A DNA stretch of 64,000 nt from Natronosalvus rutilus (GCF_024204665.1 NZ_CP100356.1:275966-339965); one strand, 5' to 3'; shown: positions 47,174-56,866, counted from the first letter of the stretch. Notes: generated by a model not told the origin, from the sequence alone. A program made the numbers and translations.

Positions 47174-47908
47174 TTACGTCGACCGCCGGCCCAGATACAT
47201 CTCGACGAGATCGTCCTCGTCTGTCAGTTCGTCTTTGCCACCCTCGAACCTGACGTGGCCGTTGTCCAGGATGTAAATGTACTCGGCGATGTTCAGGACT
47301 TTCCGTACGTTCTGTTCGATGAGAAGCATGTTTACCCCCGCATCCTTGAGTGTCGTGAGGTGATCAAACACGTCGTCAATGAGGTTTGGAGCGAGTCCGG
47401 CGCTCGGTTCGTCGAGGAGGAGAAACTCGGGATCGGACATGAGTGCCCTCCCGAGCGCGAGCATCGCCTGCTGACCGCCGCTCATCGACCCCGCAAGCTG
47501 TGACTCCCGTTCCTTGAGAATGGGGAACATGTCGTAGACATAACGGTATCGCTCCGAGAGGAACTCGTCGTCGTCCTCCAGATACGCACCGAGTCGGAGA
47601 TTCTCTCGGACAGACATGTCCGCGAACACTCGACCGCCCTGAGGAACCGTGATAATCCCAAATTCGACAATTTCACGAGGCGACGCGTGGGTCATGTCGT
47701 CGCCGAACATAGTGACCGTCCCATCCCAGATGGGGATGAGGCCGTTGATAGCCTTCAGGGCCGTCGACTTCCCACTACCGTTTGGCCCGATTATGCAGTT
47801 TACCTGCCCCGCGTCTATGTCCATCGTGAGGTCGTGAAGGACCTGGTTTTCGCCGTACCCGCTATCTACGTTCTTCAGTTGGATCGCCGGTGACGTGTGT
47901 TGATTCAT
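47174..47908 (-). CDS. livF: Branched-chain-type ABC transporter ATPase LivF
   Basis: The 244-residue ATPase has Walker A GPNGSGKST, signature MSGGQQAML, Walker B FLLLDEPSAGLAPN, and the C-terminal VEMYLGRRS typical of LivF. It pairs with LivG to drive LivHM at the cytoplasmic face. It starts 7 bases after the livG stop. Confidence 0.95.
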   Translation of the reverse strand: MNQHTSPAIQLKNVDSGYGENQVLHDLTMDIDAGQVNCIIGPNGSGKSTALKAINGLIPIWDGTVTMFGDDMTHASPREIVEFGIITVPQGGRVFADMSVRENLRLGAYLEDDDEFLSERYRYVYDMFPILKERESQLAGSMSGGQQAMLALGRALMSDPEFLLLDEPSAGLAPNLIDDVFDHLTTLKDAGVNMLLIEQNVRKVLNIAEYIYILDNGHVRFEGGKDELTDEDDLVEMYLGRRST

Positions 47909-47915
47909 GGTAGTA

Positions 47916-48632
47916 TTATGTTCCCAAGTAGGCGTTTCGCACGCGTTCGTCTTGCTGTATCTCCTTGAAGGGACCTTCCGCGATGGCGTCTCCGTTACTC
48001 ATCACGACGACCGTATCACAGAGTTCGGCGATGACGGTCATGTCATGTTCGATGACGAGGATAGTGTGTCCTTCTCGATTTAGCGCCTTGATGTGGTCGA
48101 GGATGTCGTCCATGAGCGCGGGATTGACGCCTGCGCTCGGTTCGTCGAGCAACAGCAGGTCGGGGTCCAACATGAGTACCCGGGCGAGTTCGAGAAGTTT
48201 CTTCTGTCCACCACTCAGGTCTTCGCCGTTTTCGTCGGCCACGCCGTTCAGATCGAGTTTATTGATGATCGCGTTTGCGCGCTCGATTTTGTCATCGCCG
48301 CTGACATCGGGCGTCTGCGGCACGAGCATATTCTCGAAAACGGAGAGTTTCCCGAACGGTTTCGTATCCTGGAAGGTGCGTCCGATACCGCTGGTCGCAA
48401 TCTTGTACGGCTTCCCGCCCGTTATGTCTTTACCTTTGAGAGACACGCTACCGCTGGTGGGTTTGTGGAAGCCGGTAATGAGGTCGAACGTGGTGGATTT
48501 CCCCGCGCCGTTTGGGCCGATGAGACCCGCGACCTCTCCCTCGGTCACGCTGAAACTGAGCTGATCGACAGCCGTCAGGCCGCCAAAGGTTTTTACGAGT
48601 GAGTCGGTTTTGAGGATTGTATCGTCGGTCAT
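47916..48632 (-). CDS. livG: Branched-chain-type ABC transporter ATPase LivG
   Basis: The 238-residue ATPase has Walker A GPNGAGKST, signature LSGGQKKLLELA, Walker B LLLLDEPSAGVNP, and the LivG-specific FGGLTAVDQLSF start. Its ATG overlaps the livM stop by four bases, giving coupled translation. Confidence 0.95.
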   Translation of the reverse strand: MTDDTILKTDSLVKTFGGLTAVDQLSFSVTEGEVAGLIGPNGAGKSTTFDLITGFHKPTSGSVSLKGKDITGGKPYKIATSGIGRTFQDTKPFGKLSVFENMLVPQTPDVSGDDKIERANAIINKLDLNGVADENGEDLSGGQKKLLELARVLMLDPDLLLLDEPSAGVNPALMDDILDHIKALNREGHTILVIEHDMTVIAELCDTVVVMSNGDAIAEGPFKEIQQDERVRNAYLGT

Positions 48633-49651
48633 TTGGAATCTCCTCGGAGCGCATTACGGACGGTGTTGGCCTGTTCTTTGAGCAGGTCTGACTGCACGCT
48701 ACTGCCCATTATTCCGTTCGGAGCGAATAGGATGATGATCAACAGAAGGAATCCCCAGATCAGGAGACGGATGCTGGTGAACCCGCGGAGTAGTTCCGAG
48801 AGGCCGAGCACCGCTACGACACCGACGATCGGGCCGCTAAAGATACCGATTCCACCGATCACGGTCATCGCCATGAACCGGATCATCTGGTTGATCTGGA
48901 GCATCTGCGGTGAGATAATCAAGACGTTGTAGACTTGGAGGCCGCCAGCAACGCCTGCGAGTGCCGACCCGACGAAGAACCCGGCTAGCTTGTGCCGGTA
49001 AGTGTTATTGCCGAGCATCTGGGCCGCGTCTTCTGACTCACGAATCGCGCGTGCGATAAGCCCGAACCGAGACACGGTTAGCACGTACTGAACGGCAAGG
49101 AACAGGCCAACTACGGCGACGGTGAAGTAGAAAAACTGGAACCGGCTACCGCCGAACATCGCAGTAAAACCTGTAAGGCCAGTCGGGCCTCCGGTGATGT
49201 CGCGGAAGGAGATGGCTGCGAGATGAATAATCTCGGCGTACGCCAGCGTGACCATCGCGAGATACGACCCGCCGAGACGGAGCGCCGGTATGGTGATAGG
49301 GAGGCTGAACAAGCCGCCAGCGACTCCACCGATCACGATCGCGACGATCGGATTGACGCCCAGTTCGAGAGCGGAGACGGCGGTAGCGTATCCGCCGATG
49401 CCGAAGAGTGCGGCGTGGGTAAAGCTGAACATCCCGAAGTAGCCCGCGATGAAGTTCCAGCTAGCCACTGCGAGGAAGAAGATGTACATCTGGAGGACGA
49501 CGCCTTGGAGATAGGGTCCGGCGAAGAGTGGCACGAGGAGTGTTGCAACGACGCCGAGAAATAAGAGGATTCCACGGGGGGTGAAGAGGTCTTCCTCGGC
49601 CTGTTTTCGACTACGCCGGAGCGCGAGTTTGATGTCGTCAACGGTGCTCAC
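48629..49651 (-). CDS. livM: Branched-chain-type ABC permease LivM
   Basis: The 340-residue permease has 8-10 membrane helices. Family marks are SWNFIAGYFGMFSFTHAALFGIGGY and AGLQVYNV...INQMIRFMAMTVIGGIG, both in part. The GTG at 49651 is taken as start because it overlaps the livH stop (GTGA); the longer frame runs antisense-like through livH. Confidence 0.93.
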   Translation of the reverse strand: MSTVDDIKLALRRSRKQAEEDLFTPRGILLFLGVVATLLVPLFAGPYLQGVVLQMYIFFLAVASWNFIAGYFGMFSFTHAALFGIGGYATAVSALELGVNPIVAIVIGGVAGGLFSLPITIPALRLGGSYLAMVTLAYAEIIHLAAISFRDITGGPTGLTGFTAMFGGSRFQFFYFTVAVVGLFLAVQYVLTVSRFGLIARAIRESEDAAQMLGNNTYRHKLAGFFVGSALAGVAGGLQVYNVLIISPQMLQINQMIRFMAMTVIGGIGIFSGPIVGVVAVLGLSELLRGFTSIRLLIWGFLLLIIILFAPNGIMGSSVQSDLLKEQANTVRNALRGDSK

Positions 49652-50523
49652 GAATCGATGACACCTCCGATACCAGTGGGACGGACGATAAGGATTGCTA
49701 TCATAACGAGGAACAGGAGCATCTCTGCTTGTTGCGACGAGATGAACGTGAGACTGAGACTGCGAAAGACGCCGATGAAGAGGGCTGCCAGAAGCGTGCC
49801 TCGGACACTCCCGAGACCCCCGATGATCACGACGATGAACGCGAAGAGGAACGGTCTCCAACCGACCCCCGGGTAGATGCTGTACGTGTTGGACAAGAGC
49901 ACTCCGGCGAGGCCAGCGAGTGCCGCACTCACACCGAACGTGAGTGCGTAGATGCGGTCTGATCGAATACCCATGAGGCGGGCCGTATCTGTGTCTTGAG
50001 CGACCGCACGCATCGCCATGCCGAGTTTGGTGTACCGGATAACGGCGAACAGGACTCCGAGAGAGACGAGTGCGAGCGTGAACATCAACACCTGTTCTTT
50101 GATGAGGATGATCTGATCAAATTGCCAGATACCGGTCGTCAGCGTCGGAATCGAACGACGATCGGTCTGGTAAAGATACCGCATGAGATTCTCGGCGATG
50201 ACCGCTATCGCGAACGTGCCGATAATGGCCGCAATCTCGGTGTTGTCTCGGTCACGGAGTTGACGGACGACAAGAACTTCCGTTCCGACCCCAATAACGA
50301 ACAGGGCGAGCGCTGCAACCGGGATGGCCACGAGCAGACTACCAGTGAACTCGTACGCGAAGAAACCAGCGTACCCCCCGAGCATGAACATTGCCCCGTG
50401 TGCGAAGTTCAGTATCCGGGTCACCCCCCAAATGAGGGTGAGTCCGATGGCGACTAGCGCGAGCTGGCCACCGAACAGGAGACCATTGATTATCTGCTGG
50501 AGTAACAGCAGTGTTTCTACCAT
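49648..50523 (-). CDS. livH: Branched-chain-type ABC permease LivH
   Basis: The 291-residue permease with about eight helices starts LLLLQQIINGLLFGGQLALVA. It contains ILNFAHGAMFMLGGYAGFF and AMRAVAQDTDTARLMGI, the coupling loop to LivG. It is the first gene of the leftward livHMGF-hyuAB operon; the promoter lies just to the right of 50523. Confidence 0.94.
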   Translation of the reverse strand: MVETLLLLQQIINGLLFGGQLALVAIGLTLIWGVTRILNFAHGAMFMLGGYAGFFAYEFTGSLLVAIPVAALALFVIGVGTEVLVVRQLRDRDNTEIAAIIGTFAIAVIAENLMRYLYQTDRRSIPTLTTGIWQFDQIILIKEQVLMFTLALVSLGVLFAVIRYTKLGMAMRAVAQDTDTARLMGIRSDRIYALTFGVSAALAGLAGVLLSNTYSIYPGVGWRPFLFAFIVVIIGGLGSVRGTLLAALFIGVFRSLSLTFISSQQAEMLLFLVMIAILIVRPTGIGGVIDS

Positions 50524-50976
50524 GCTACTTGGTTGTTCCTAGCATAGATATAATTCTTGTTACTCGCCGGCAGGGGTACACACTGATCCACTCTCTTCGC
50601 ACTATTCTTTCTATAGCCGAATATTGGAATTGTATCCTACATCACGGCAATCCTCGAACCCAATTTGCCGGTCGGTACAGCGCGGAGAATGTCCGCTGCA
50701 CCGAGGAGTTAAGAGCGTTCGTGACCCTGCGTCCGATATGATTACGGCCGACGGGAGGAGATTACGAGATACGTTCGAGCGACGTCCTACTGCTGAGACG
50801 GTAGAAAACGGCAGGATCGACCGACTCGAACTGACGCCCGAGGACGGAGCATTGCGTGACCTGTCCGTCTCGGCAGTAGGCAGCAAAGCCCGTAGTGAAG
50901 GGAGGTCCGCCGAGTGGTTAGACTGCCCGGTAGGATCGGACGTCTCTACAAACGCTACCGATTCTGTCGCCCAAGG
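50524..50976. other. Intergenic region with a hydrolase fragment
   Basis: It separates the leftward livH operon from the rightward MFS genes. Besides promoter sequence it contains the short carbamoylase-like fragment listed separately. Confidence 0.5.
50738..50860 (+). pseudogene. N-terminal fragment of an M20 carbamoylase-like gene
   Basis: The frame reads DGRRLRDTFERRPTAETVENGRIDRLELTPEDGALRD in part. This resembles the conserved start of hydantoinase/carbamoylase amidases (compare GGTEDGGLYRLTLSEEDKRI at 58.5 kb). Family resemblance ends after about 40 codons. It is likely a relic of a lost paralogue. Confidence 0.45.
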
Positions 50977-52143
50977 ATGAACCGTCACCACCGCTGGGTC
51001 GTGACGTTCTTCGGATGGGGATTGTATTTCTCCTTTACTTTCGCGTGGTACACTCTGGCCGCACTCCTCCCCCGCGTTCTCGAGGAGGTGACGATGACCT
51101 CACTGGCGACGGGCATTCTCTTGGGCGCGGTTTCGGCGGTCATGGCGCTGACTTGGATGGTAATGGGACCACTCGTCGATCGGGTTGGCCCCGGTCCTGC
51201 AATGGGGGTCGGTGTTGCCGTCCTCGGATTTGCGGCCGCATTTCGCGGGGTCGCCAGCGGATTTCCACTGCTTTTCGCATCGATGATAGTCATCGCGCTG
51301 GGTGGGTCCACAGTCACCTACGGGCTTCCTCGGGCGTTGTCATCGTATTTCCCGGCAGACGAGGTGGGCACACCGATCGGAATCGTGACTGTCGGCGCGC
51401 AGTTCGGTAGTCTGGCCGCATTCGGCGTTATGCCACAAGTGTCCTCTTTCGTCGGGGGGTGGCAGCCCGCATTCGCGCTATCAGGCATCCCTGCAATGGT
51501 CTTTGCGGCTGGTTGGCTCGTGTTCTACGAACGCGATTCAACGGCCGAGAAATCCAGTCCTCCTTCGGTAGCCACCGTCCGCCGGCTCTTCTTCCAACCG
51601 GGTATCCTCGCACTCGTCGCCGCCGGCTTCATGTATCTGTTTGCGACTCACAGCACCCTCGGATGGCTCGCCACCTTGCTCTCGACGCGTGGCTTCTCAG
51701 CGAAGACGGCTTCCCAACTCGTCGCGGTTCTCATAGCGGGCCAGATCCTCGGGACACTCGTCGTCCCGGCGTTGTCCGATCGTGTCGGCCACCGGGCGGC
51801 GTTCATCGGTGCGACCGGCGTCAGTTTCACGTTCGGGATGGTTAGCTTCGCAGTGTTCTCCACGCGGCTCCTCCCGCTCGTCGGCGTCGGAATCGTTTCA
51901 GGACTTGCACTCGGGGGAATCTCCCCGCTTCTCCGAGTTCTTCCGATGGAACTCGTGTCTCAAGACACGTTGAGTACTGTCATCAGTATGATTTTTGGCG
52001 TGGGTGCTATCGGTGGGTTCCTCGGCCCTGTTCTAGTCGGTGCAACCCTCGAGTCGACCACACTGTTCGCTGGGTTCGGAATCCTCGCGCTCCCGGGAGT
52101 CGCCTTCATGATCATCAGCGTGGCATTTGCGAGGTTGGAGTAG
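50977..52143 (+). CDS. Major facilitator superfamily transporter
   Basis: The 388-residue protein has 12 helices. The loop motif GPLVDRVGPGPAMGVG and its echo PALSDRVGHRAAFIG are the MFS repeats. It resembles CynX/OxlT-like carriers for small organic anions. The ATG at 50977 is preferred since the upstream extension overlaps fragment sequence. It ends 4 bases before the next MFS gene, so the two probably form one transcript. Confidence 0.88.
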   Translation: MNRHHRWVVTFFGWGLYFSFTFAWYTLAALLPRVLEEVTMTSLATGILLGAVSAVMALTWMVMGPLVDRVGPGPAMGVGVAVLGFAAAFRGVASGFPLLFASMIVIALGGSTVTYGLPRALSSYFPADEVGTPIGIVTVGAQFGSLAAFGVMPQVSSFVGGWQPAFALSGIPAMVFAAGWLVFYERDSTAEKSSPPSVATVRRLFFQPGILALVAAGFMYLFATHSTLGWLATLLSTRGFSAKTASQLVAVLIAGQILGTLVVPALSDRVGHRAAFIGATGVSFTFGMVSFAVFSTRLLPLVGVGIVSGLALGGISPLLRVLPMELVSQDTLSTVISMIFGVGAIGGFLGPVLVGATLESTTLFAGFGILALPGVAFMIISVAFARLE

Positions 52144-52147
52144 GTCT

Positions 52148-53453
52148 ATGTCCCGCTTGGACGGTTCTCACGCCGAAGAGTACTCGACGGCGTTTCGGAA
52201 AAGGCGATGGGTCGGATGGGCCGCGCTCGTCGTGCCGTATCTCCTGATGGCCTTCCATCGGACGTCGATGGCTGTGCTCTCAGAAGACGTCGCCCGCGCA
52301 TTCGACAGTACTGGCGTGGGTCTCGGCATTCTTCACGCAGGGTATTTCTACCTGTACGCGGCAGGACAACTCCCCGCGGGTGTGTGCGGACCGGTATGGT
52401 CCCCGGCAGACGACCCTTGCCGGGGGACTCATCATGAGTTTGGGAGCAATCGGATTCGGGTTGGCCGATACCTACGCGGTGGCGTTCGCCGCTCGCCTTG
52501 CCGTTGGGCTCGGCGGCGGGTTGCTTTACGTCCCGATTCTTCGGTACGCCGCGGACTGGTTTCGGGCTGACGAGTTTGCGACCGTTACAGGACTCACTGT
52601 CGCGACGTCCGCGCTGGGCGGGATGCTAGCGACGGCACCGCTTGCGGTGGCAATCGAGGCGGCTGGCTGGCGCCTCTCAGTGATTGGTCTCGGGGTCATC
52701 GGCGTGCTGTTCGCTCTCCTCGCGTACCGTATCGTGGATGACACGCCAGCCCGTGCAGGGTTTCCGGACGTCGAGTCCGACCCGAGCGACGAATCGCGCC
52801 AGTCGATATCGGATCTGTTCTCGACACTCCGTCTCGTCCTATTTGACCGTCTCACGTGGACCATTGGCATGATCGTGTTCTGCGGGCTCGGTATCCACTA
52901 TACGGTCGTCGGACTTTGGGCGATTCCGTATTTAGTCGACGTTTATCACCTCCCGGTGCAACGAGCATCGACGCTCCTGTTGGTCGCAAACGTCGGGCTG
53001 TTACTCGGCTCTGTTGGGATCGGCCGTCTCTTGGACCACATCGGTCGCCGGGTAGACCTCGTTCTCGTAACCGGGATATTGTTCGCCTCCGCGTTCGCCC
53101 TCCTTGGTGTTCTCGGAACGCCGCCCCTCACAGTCGTAGGTGTGGTGCTGTTCACCGAGATGCTGCTCGTAGGCGGGTTCTCGCTTTCGTACACCATCGT
53201 GAAAGAGCGTCACGCCGGCGACGTGAGCGGAACCGCGATCGGTTTGGTGAACGCGCTCGGGTACGCTGGCAGTACGGTGTTTCCGATCCTCTTTGGATGG
53301 GTGCTCGACGCATATTGGACCGGTGAGTTGGTGGCGGGATCGAGGACATATACCGTGCTCGGATACCGCGTCGCGTTTTTCGTCGCTGCCCTGGTCGGAG
53401 TCATCGCCGTGGGGCTGACCCTCACGGTTCGACACACGATTCGGCGGGGGTAA
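52148..53453 (+). pseudogene. Second MFS transporter, frameshifted
   Basis: The first frame covers helices 1-2 (WVGWAALVVPYLLMAFHRTSMAVL ... LYAAGQLPAGVC). The matching continuation CADRYGPRQTTLAGGL to the end is in the next frame; the switch is near 52380-52395. Everything else, including VKERHAGDVSGTAIGL, is well kept. It is either a recent mutation or a read error; if corrected it would encode about 434 residues. Confidence 0.8.
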
Positions 53454-53497
53454 CCGTGTTCAGCAAGAGCTTTGCCAGCCCGTGTTAACGACAGTGC

Positions 53498-53929
53498 ATG
53501 GACGATGTCGATATTCGAGAACTGACGACGGTATCCGAGTTTCGCGACGCGTACCCGGTACTGTCTCAGCTTCGTGATCACCTCTCAGTCGAGGGGTATC
53601 TCGACCGACTCGAGACGATGCGTGAAGAGGGATACCGACTCTTCGCTCTGTACGAGGACTCTCAGATCGTCGCGGTTGTCGGCGGCACACGCAACCACAA
53701 CTTCTACTCTGGCCCCCATCTCTTCGTGTACGATCTGGTAACCGACGAGAACCGCCGAAGCGAGGGGTTCGGAGGTGAACTCCTCAAGTTTGTAGACGAG
53801 TGGGCGCGGGAGGAATCGTGTGACCACGTCGCGCTCGAATCGGGACTCTGGCGGGACCGTGCACACGAGTTCTACGAAGATCACGGCTACGAAAAGTTCT
53901 GTTACAGTTTTCGAAAGGAGCTCGATTGA
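53498..53929 (+). CDS. GNAT-family N-acetyltransferase
   Basis: The 143-residue protein uses acetyl-CoA. The pyrophosphate-binding segment is LVTDENRRSEGFGGELLKFV (about residues 79-98), followed by ALESGLWRDRAHEFYEDHGYEKF. It would acetylate an amine; in this region it might detoxify an intermediate. It follows the frameshifted MFS gene by 44 bases on the same strand. Confidence 0.9.
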   Translation: MDDVDIRELTTVSEFRDAYPVLSQLRDHLSVEGYLDRLETMREEGYRLFALYEDSQIVAVVGGTRNHNFYSGPHLFVYDLVTDENRRSEGFGGELLKFVDEWAREESCDHVALESGLWRDRAHEFYEDHGYEKFCYSFRKELD

Positions 53930-54023
53930 TCGACAGAGCCCCTTACGGGAGGTACTACGCCACCCGTGCGGTTCTGAAGGGGTTTAGATAAATACTTCAT
54001 TGCTTAACAGTAAGGTTCGCCGC

Positions 54024-54851
54024 ATGAGCCAAACCACGTTCGACGTTGCACTGTGTCAGTATGCGTTCGGCAGTGTGAAAACGATCGACGCGTTCTGGGA
54101 GCGAATAACCGGTCTGTTCGAGCGTTGCGGCCCCGCTGACATGTATATTCTCCCGGAGTTGATCGGTTACGACGTCGCCATGTCGAACAGTCGCGAAGAG
54201 TACCAGCTGAGGAGTTCCGAGATAGAGGAGTTCCATGATAAACTCGCAGGCGAGGCAAGTGACCGAGACGCGATTATCGTCGGAGGATCGTATCGGGTGT
54301 CCGATGAGGGTGAACTGTACAACCGTGCACCGATAGCGTTGCCCGATGGATCGCTCAGGACGTACACGAAACAGCGACCGGTACCGGCCGAGCGAGAGGA
54401 TGGGGTCGCATCCGGGTCACACGGAGGGCCTATTTTCGAGCACAACGGCGTCTCTGCCGGCGTACTCATCTGCTACGACGCGGAGTTCCCAGATGTGGTC
54501 CGAGACGTAGTCGAACGCGGTGCCGAAGTTATCGCGCTGCCGTCCCTAACCGGAAGCGTGGCAGGCTATCAGCGTGTTTCCCGGTGTTCAGCGGCCCGTG
54601 CGGTCGAGAATCAAGCCTACGTCCTCCAAGTTCCGTTGGTGGGGACTCATCCTCACGGTCAGAAGTGTGGGACGGGGCGTGCTTCTTGTTTCGCACCATG
54701 TGACGATATCGCCGGTCCAGACGGGACGCGGCTAACGCTGCCAGCAGACGAACACGCAGTCGGTGTACAGCGCCTCGACGTGGATTTGATCCGTAAGTCA
54801 CGGAGTTCCGCATCGGTGCGACCGTTCAGTGACCGACTCGTTTTCGAATAA
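54024..54851 (+). CDS. Carbon-nitrogen hydrolase (nitrilase superfamily amidase)
   Basis: The 275-residue enzyme has the catalytic triad Glu45 (LPELIG), Lys116 (YTKQRPVP) and Cys150 (LICYDAEFPD). This subgroup includes beta-ureidopropionase, N-carbamoyl-D-amino acid and omega-amidases. In this neighbourhood decarbamoylation or amide hydrolysis of an opened ring is likely. The start at MSQTT follows a TTAGATAAATA promoter-like box near 53985. Confidence 0.92.
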   Translation: MSQTTFDVALCQYAFGSVKTIDAFWERITGLFERCGPADMYILPELIGYDVAMSNSREEYQLRSSEIEEFHDKLAGEASDRDAIIVGGSYRVSDEGELYNRAPIALPDGSLRTYTKQRPVPAEREDGVASGSHGGPIFEHNGVSAGVLICYDAEFPDVVRDVVERGAEVIALPSLTGSVAGYQRVSRCSAARAVENQAYVLQVPLVGTHPHGQKCGTGRASCFAPCDDIAGPDGTRLTLPADEHAVGVQRLDVDLIRKSRSSASVRPFSDRLVFE

Positions 54852-55080
54852 CCATCGTCTCGTTGGGCGTATCGGTCGCTACCACCCCAGTCATCGTCGG
54901 ACAGTTGGGTCGTAGAATAGCTGTGGCATAAAACCGTGTGATCGAAACTATCGAGGGAGCGTACGAGTGAGGAACCGTGCGTCATTCCACCTCAACAGAT
55001 CTCGTGGTATTGAGTAGTTTGATACGTTCGTGTGTGTGTCCGCACCACAATACGACGGTATTTTGATGATTCGGATGGAA

Positions 55081-56106
55081 ATGTTAATGTCACTCCAGCC
55101 CAGTCGTATCATAGTGCATTTCGATATCGGGCTGTTCACCTGTCAGGTACCACCGGGAAGCGATCAAACGCCGAGTCAGCGGTATAGAGAACTCCTAGAC
55201 CTCGCTCCTCTCGCCGAGGACGTGGGGTTCGAAAAGGCGTGGGTGAGCGAACATCACTTCGTCGAAGACGGATACCTACCGGGGGTCTTCCCCTTTTGTG
55301 CGGCCTTAGCGACTCGGACCAGTACTATGCGTATCGGAACCGGAATCGCGCTAGCGCCGTTCTACGAGCCACTCCGATTCGCTGAAGACTCCGCCGTAAT
55401 CGATCTCCTCTCGAACGGTCGATTCGAGCCTGGTCTCGCAATCGGCTGGACGGATCCGGAGTTCGAGGCGTTCGGCGTTCCCAAGCGATTACGGGTGCCA
55501 TATACGGAGGAACTTATTGACGTCCTACGGCAGGCTTGGAGCGACGAGCCGATCTCGTACGACGGGGAGATTCACCAGTACGACGGAGTAGACGTCCGTC
55601 CGAAGCCGGTCCAAGAACACGTTCCGATCTGGATCGCCGGCACAGTCGATGCTGCGGTGAAACGAGCGGCGACGATAGGAAACGGGTACTTTGCGACCCC
55701 AACGTCCTTGGACGAACTAAGCCGCCGACAATCGCTTTATCAGGAAGAAGCCGATAGTTCCGAGGAGACCGGATTCGCGGAGTGGCGGTACACGTATGTC
55801 ACAGAAGAACCCGAACCGTGGGAGCAGGCGAAGCAGCACGCGTGGTACATCAAACGCCAGTACATCGAGTGGGCGACTGGAACTCCACAACCGGCCGAAT
55901 TACCTCCGGAACAGGAAGGAGACCTGCGTGAAGAGTGTCTCGTGGGATCCCCCGAGGAAGTCCTCGATCAAGTTAGAGAGCGCCGTGACCGCCTTGGAGA
56001 CGACTATCGCCTCGTCGCGCGGTTGACGCTCCCGGGGCTGTCCGGACAACGGCTTCGTCGGTCGGTCGAGTTGTTCGGCGAGGAAGTCATCGACAAGGTA
56101 GTATAA
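55081..56106 (+). CDS. LLM-class flavin-dependent oxidoreductase
   Basis: The luciferase-like monooxygenase has about 341 residues. FEKAWVSEHHFVEDGYLP and AVIDLLSNGRFEPGLAIGW are family signatures; the C-terminal VGSPEEVLDQVRERRDRLG is typical. It needs reduced flavin (FMNH2/F420 type) from a partner not seen here. RutA, which opens the uracil ring, belongs to the same class, so an oxidative ring-opening role is conceivable but unproven. Several ATGs lie close together; 55081 is one of four possible starts. Confidence 0.9.
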   Translation: MLMSLQPSRIIVHFDIGLFTCQVPPGSDQTPSQRYRELLDLAPLAEDVGFEKAWVSEHHFVEDGYLPGVFPFCAALATRTSTMRIGTGIALAPFYEPLRFAEDSAVIDLLSNGRFEPGLAIGWTDPEFEAFGVPKRLRVPYTEELIDVLRQAWSDEPISYDGEIHQYDGVDVRPKPVQEHVPIWIAGTVDAAVKRAATIGNGYFATPTSLDELSRRQSLYQEEADSSEETGFAEWRYTYVTEEPEPWEQAKQHAWYIKRQYIEWATGTPQPAELPPEQEGDLREECLVGSPEEVLDQVRERRDRLGDDYRLVARLTLPGLSGQRLRRSVELFGEEVIDKVV

Positions 56107-56187
56107 ATCGGCCAAACAGTTCAGTTAGGAGAGAGTCGCGGACCGATGCCCTTCACTGCCGCGGACGTCGAAGGAGTCTCGCCAGCT

Positions 56188-56661
56188 TTAGAGCGGTTCA
56201 AGAGCGTCACCGACTCGAATAGTGCCGCTCTCGACGATTTCCGCCCGGAGACCACCACGATGAGCGAGGGCCTCGATGACGCCGTCGGCGGTCAGCCGCC
56301 GGAGGTGATCGCATGGTTCGCAGAGACGCACACCCTCACAGACGGCGTCTCCCACGCGGAACCGTTCTCCGACTAAGTGGTTGAGCGCCGCATCACGAGT
56401 CGTGATATTGCGTCGGTGGTCGGCGAATCCCAACGCTATGTCGGCCTCGCGCACGATTGCTTCGATAGCTTCTGCCTCGGTGAACGTGATTTCTAGTCCA
56501 CCGCGCGGCACGTCAGAGAACGTTCCCGCTTGCTTGAAGTATCGATCACCTCGGAGACCCTTTTCGGCAACCGCTCTGACGACGTTCTTCGACTCCATCG
56601 GATGCTCAGCTTCTGGAGCCGTGTGTATCGCCTCAACGGTCCCTATACCATTCATAGTCAC
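56188..56661 (-). CDS. Short MOSC-domain protein
   Basis: The 157-residue protein carries VVRAVAEKGLRGDRYFKQAGTF (in part), ALGFADHRRNITTRD and RLCEPCDHLRRLT, with conserved cysteines for molybdenum or sulfur binding. MOSC proteins handle the Mo cofactor or reduce N-hydroxylated compounds. It is divergent from the aminotransferase. Confidence 0.88.
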   Translation of the reverse strand: MTMNGIGTVEAIHTAPEAEHPMESKNVVRAVAEKGLRGDRYFKQAGTFSDVPRGGLEITFTEAEAIEAIVREADIALGFADHRRNITTRDAALNHLVGERFRVGDAVCEGVRLCEPCDHLRRLTADGVIEALAHRGGLRAEIVESGTIRVGDALEPL

Positions 56662-56809
56662 TCATGGTTGCCGAAACGAATAAATTCTTCCGGTTCGGAC
56701 TTGTATCCAGCTGAGTACTATGAATACGGTGGCGATAGAAGGCGGGAGGTGTCGGGGGTAAAACACCAGAAGCGGTCTAATATCCGATAACCGTCCGTTT
56801 ATTTTATGC

Positions 56810-56828
56810 GTGTGTGAATTTTACACAC
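56810..56828 (+). promoter_or_regulatory. 19-bp palindrome before the aminotransferase promoter
   Basis: GTGTGTGAATTTTACACAC is palindromic at all but one pair. It stands 8 bases before a TATA-like GTATATA (56837-56843). The ATG at 56867 then lies about 24 bases behind that box. This is a strong operator candidate in the divergent region shared with the short MOSC gene. Confidence 0.55.
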
Positions 56829-56866
56829 AAGAAAAAGTATATAGCACGTGGCGGGAAATGGTTAAT

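Noticed and set aside
48629..49861. 410-residue version of LivM
   Set aside because: The first 70 residues are Arg/His-rich out-of-frame livH sequence; the GTG at 49651 overlapping the livH stop is the natural start.
55030..55081. Upstream start for the LLM oxidoreductase
   Set aside because: The extra residues are not family-like and precede a run of closely spaced ATGs that fit the domain start better.
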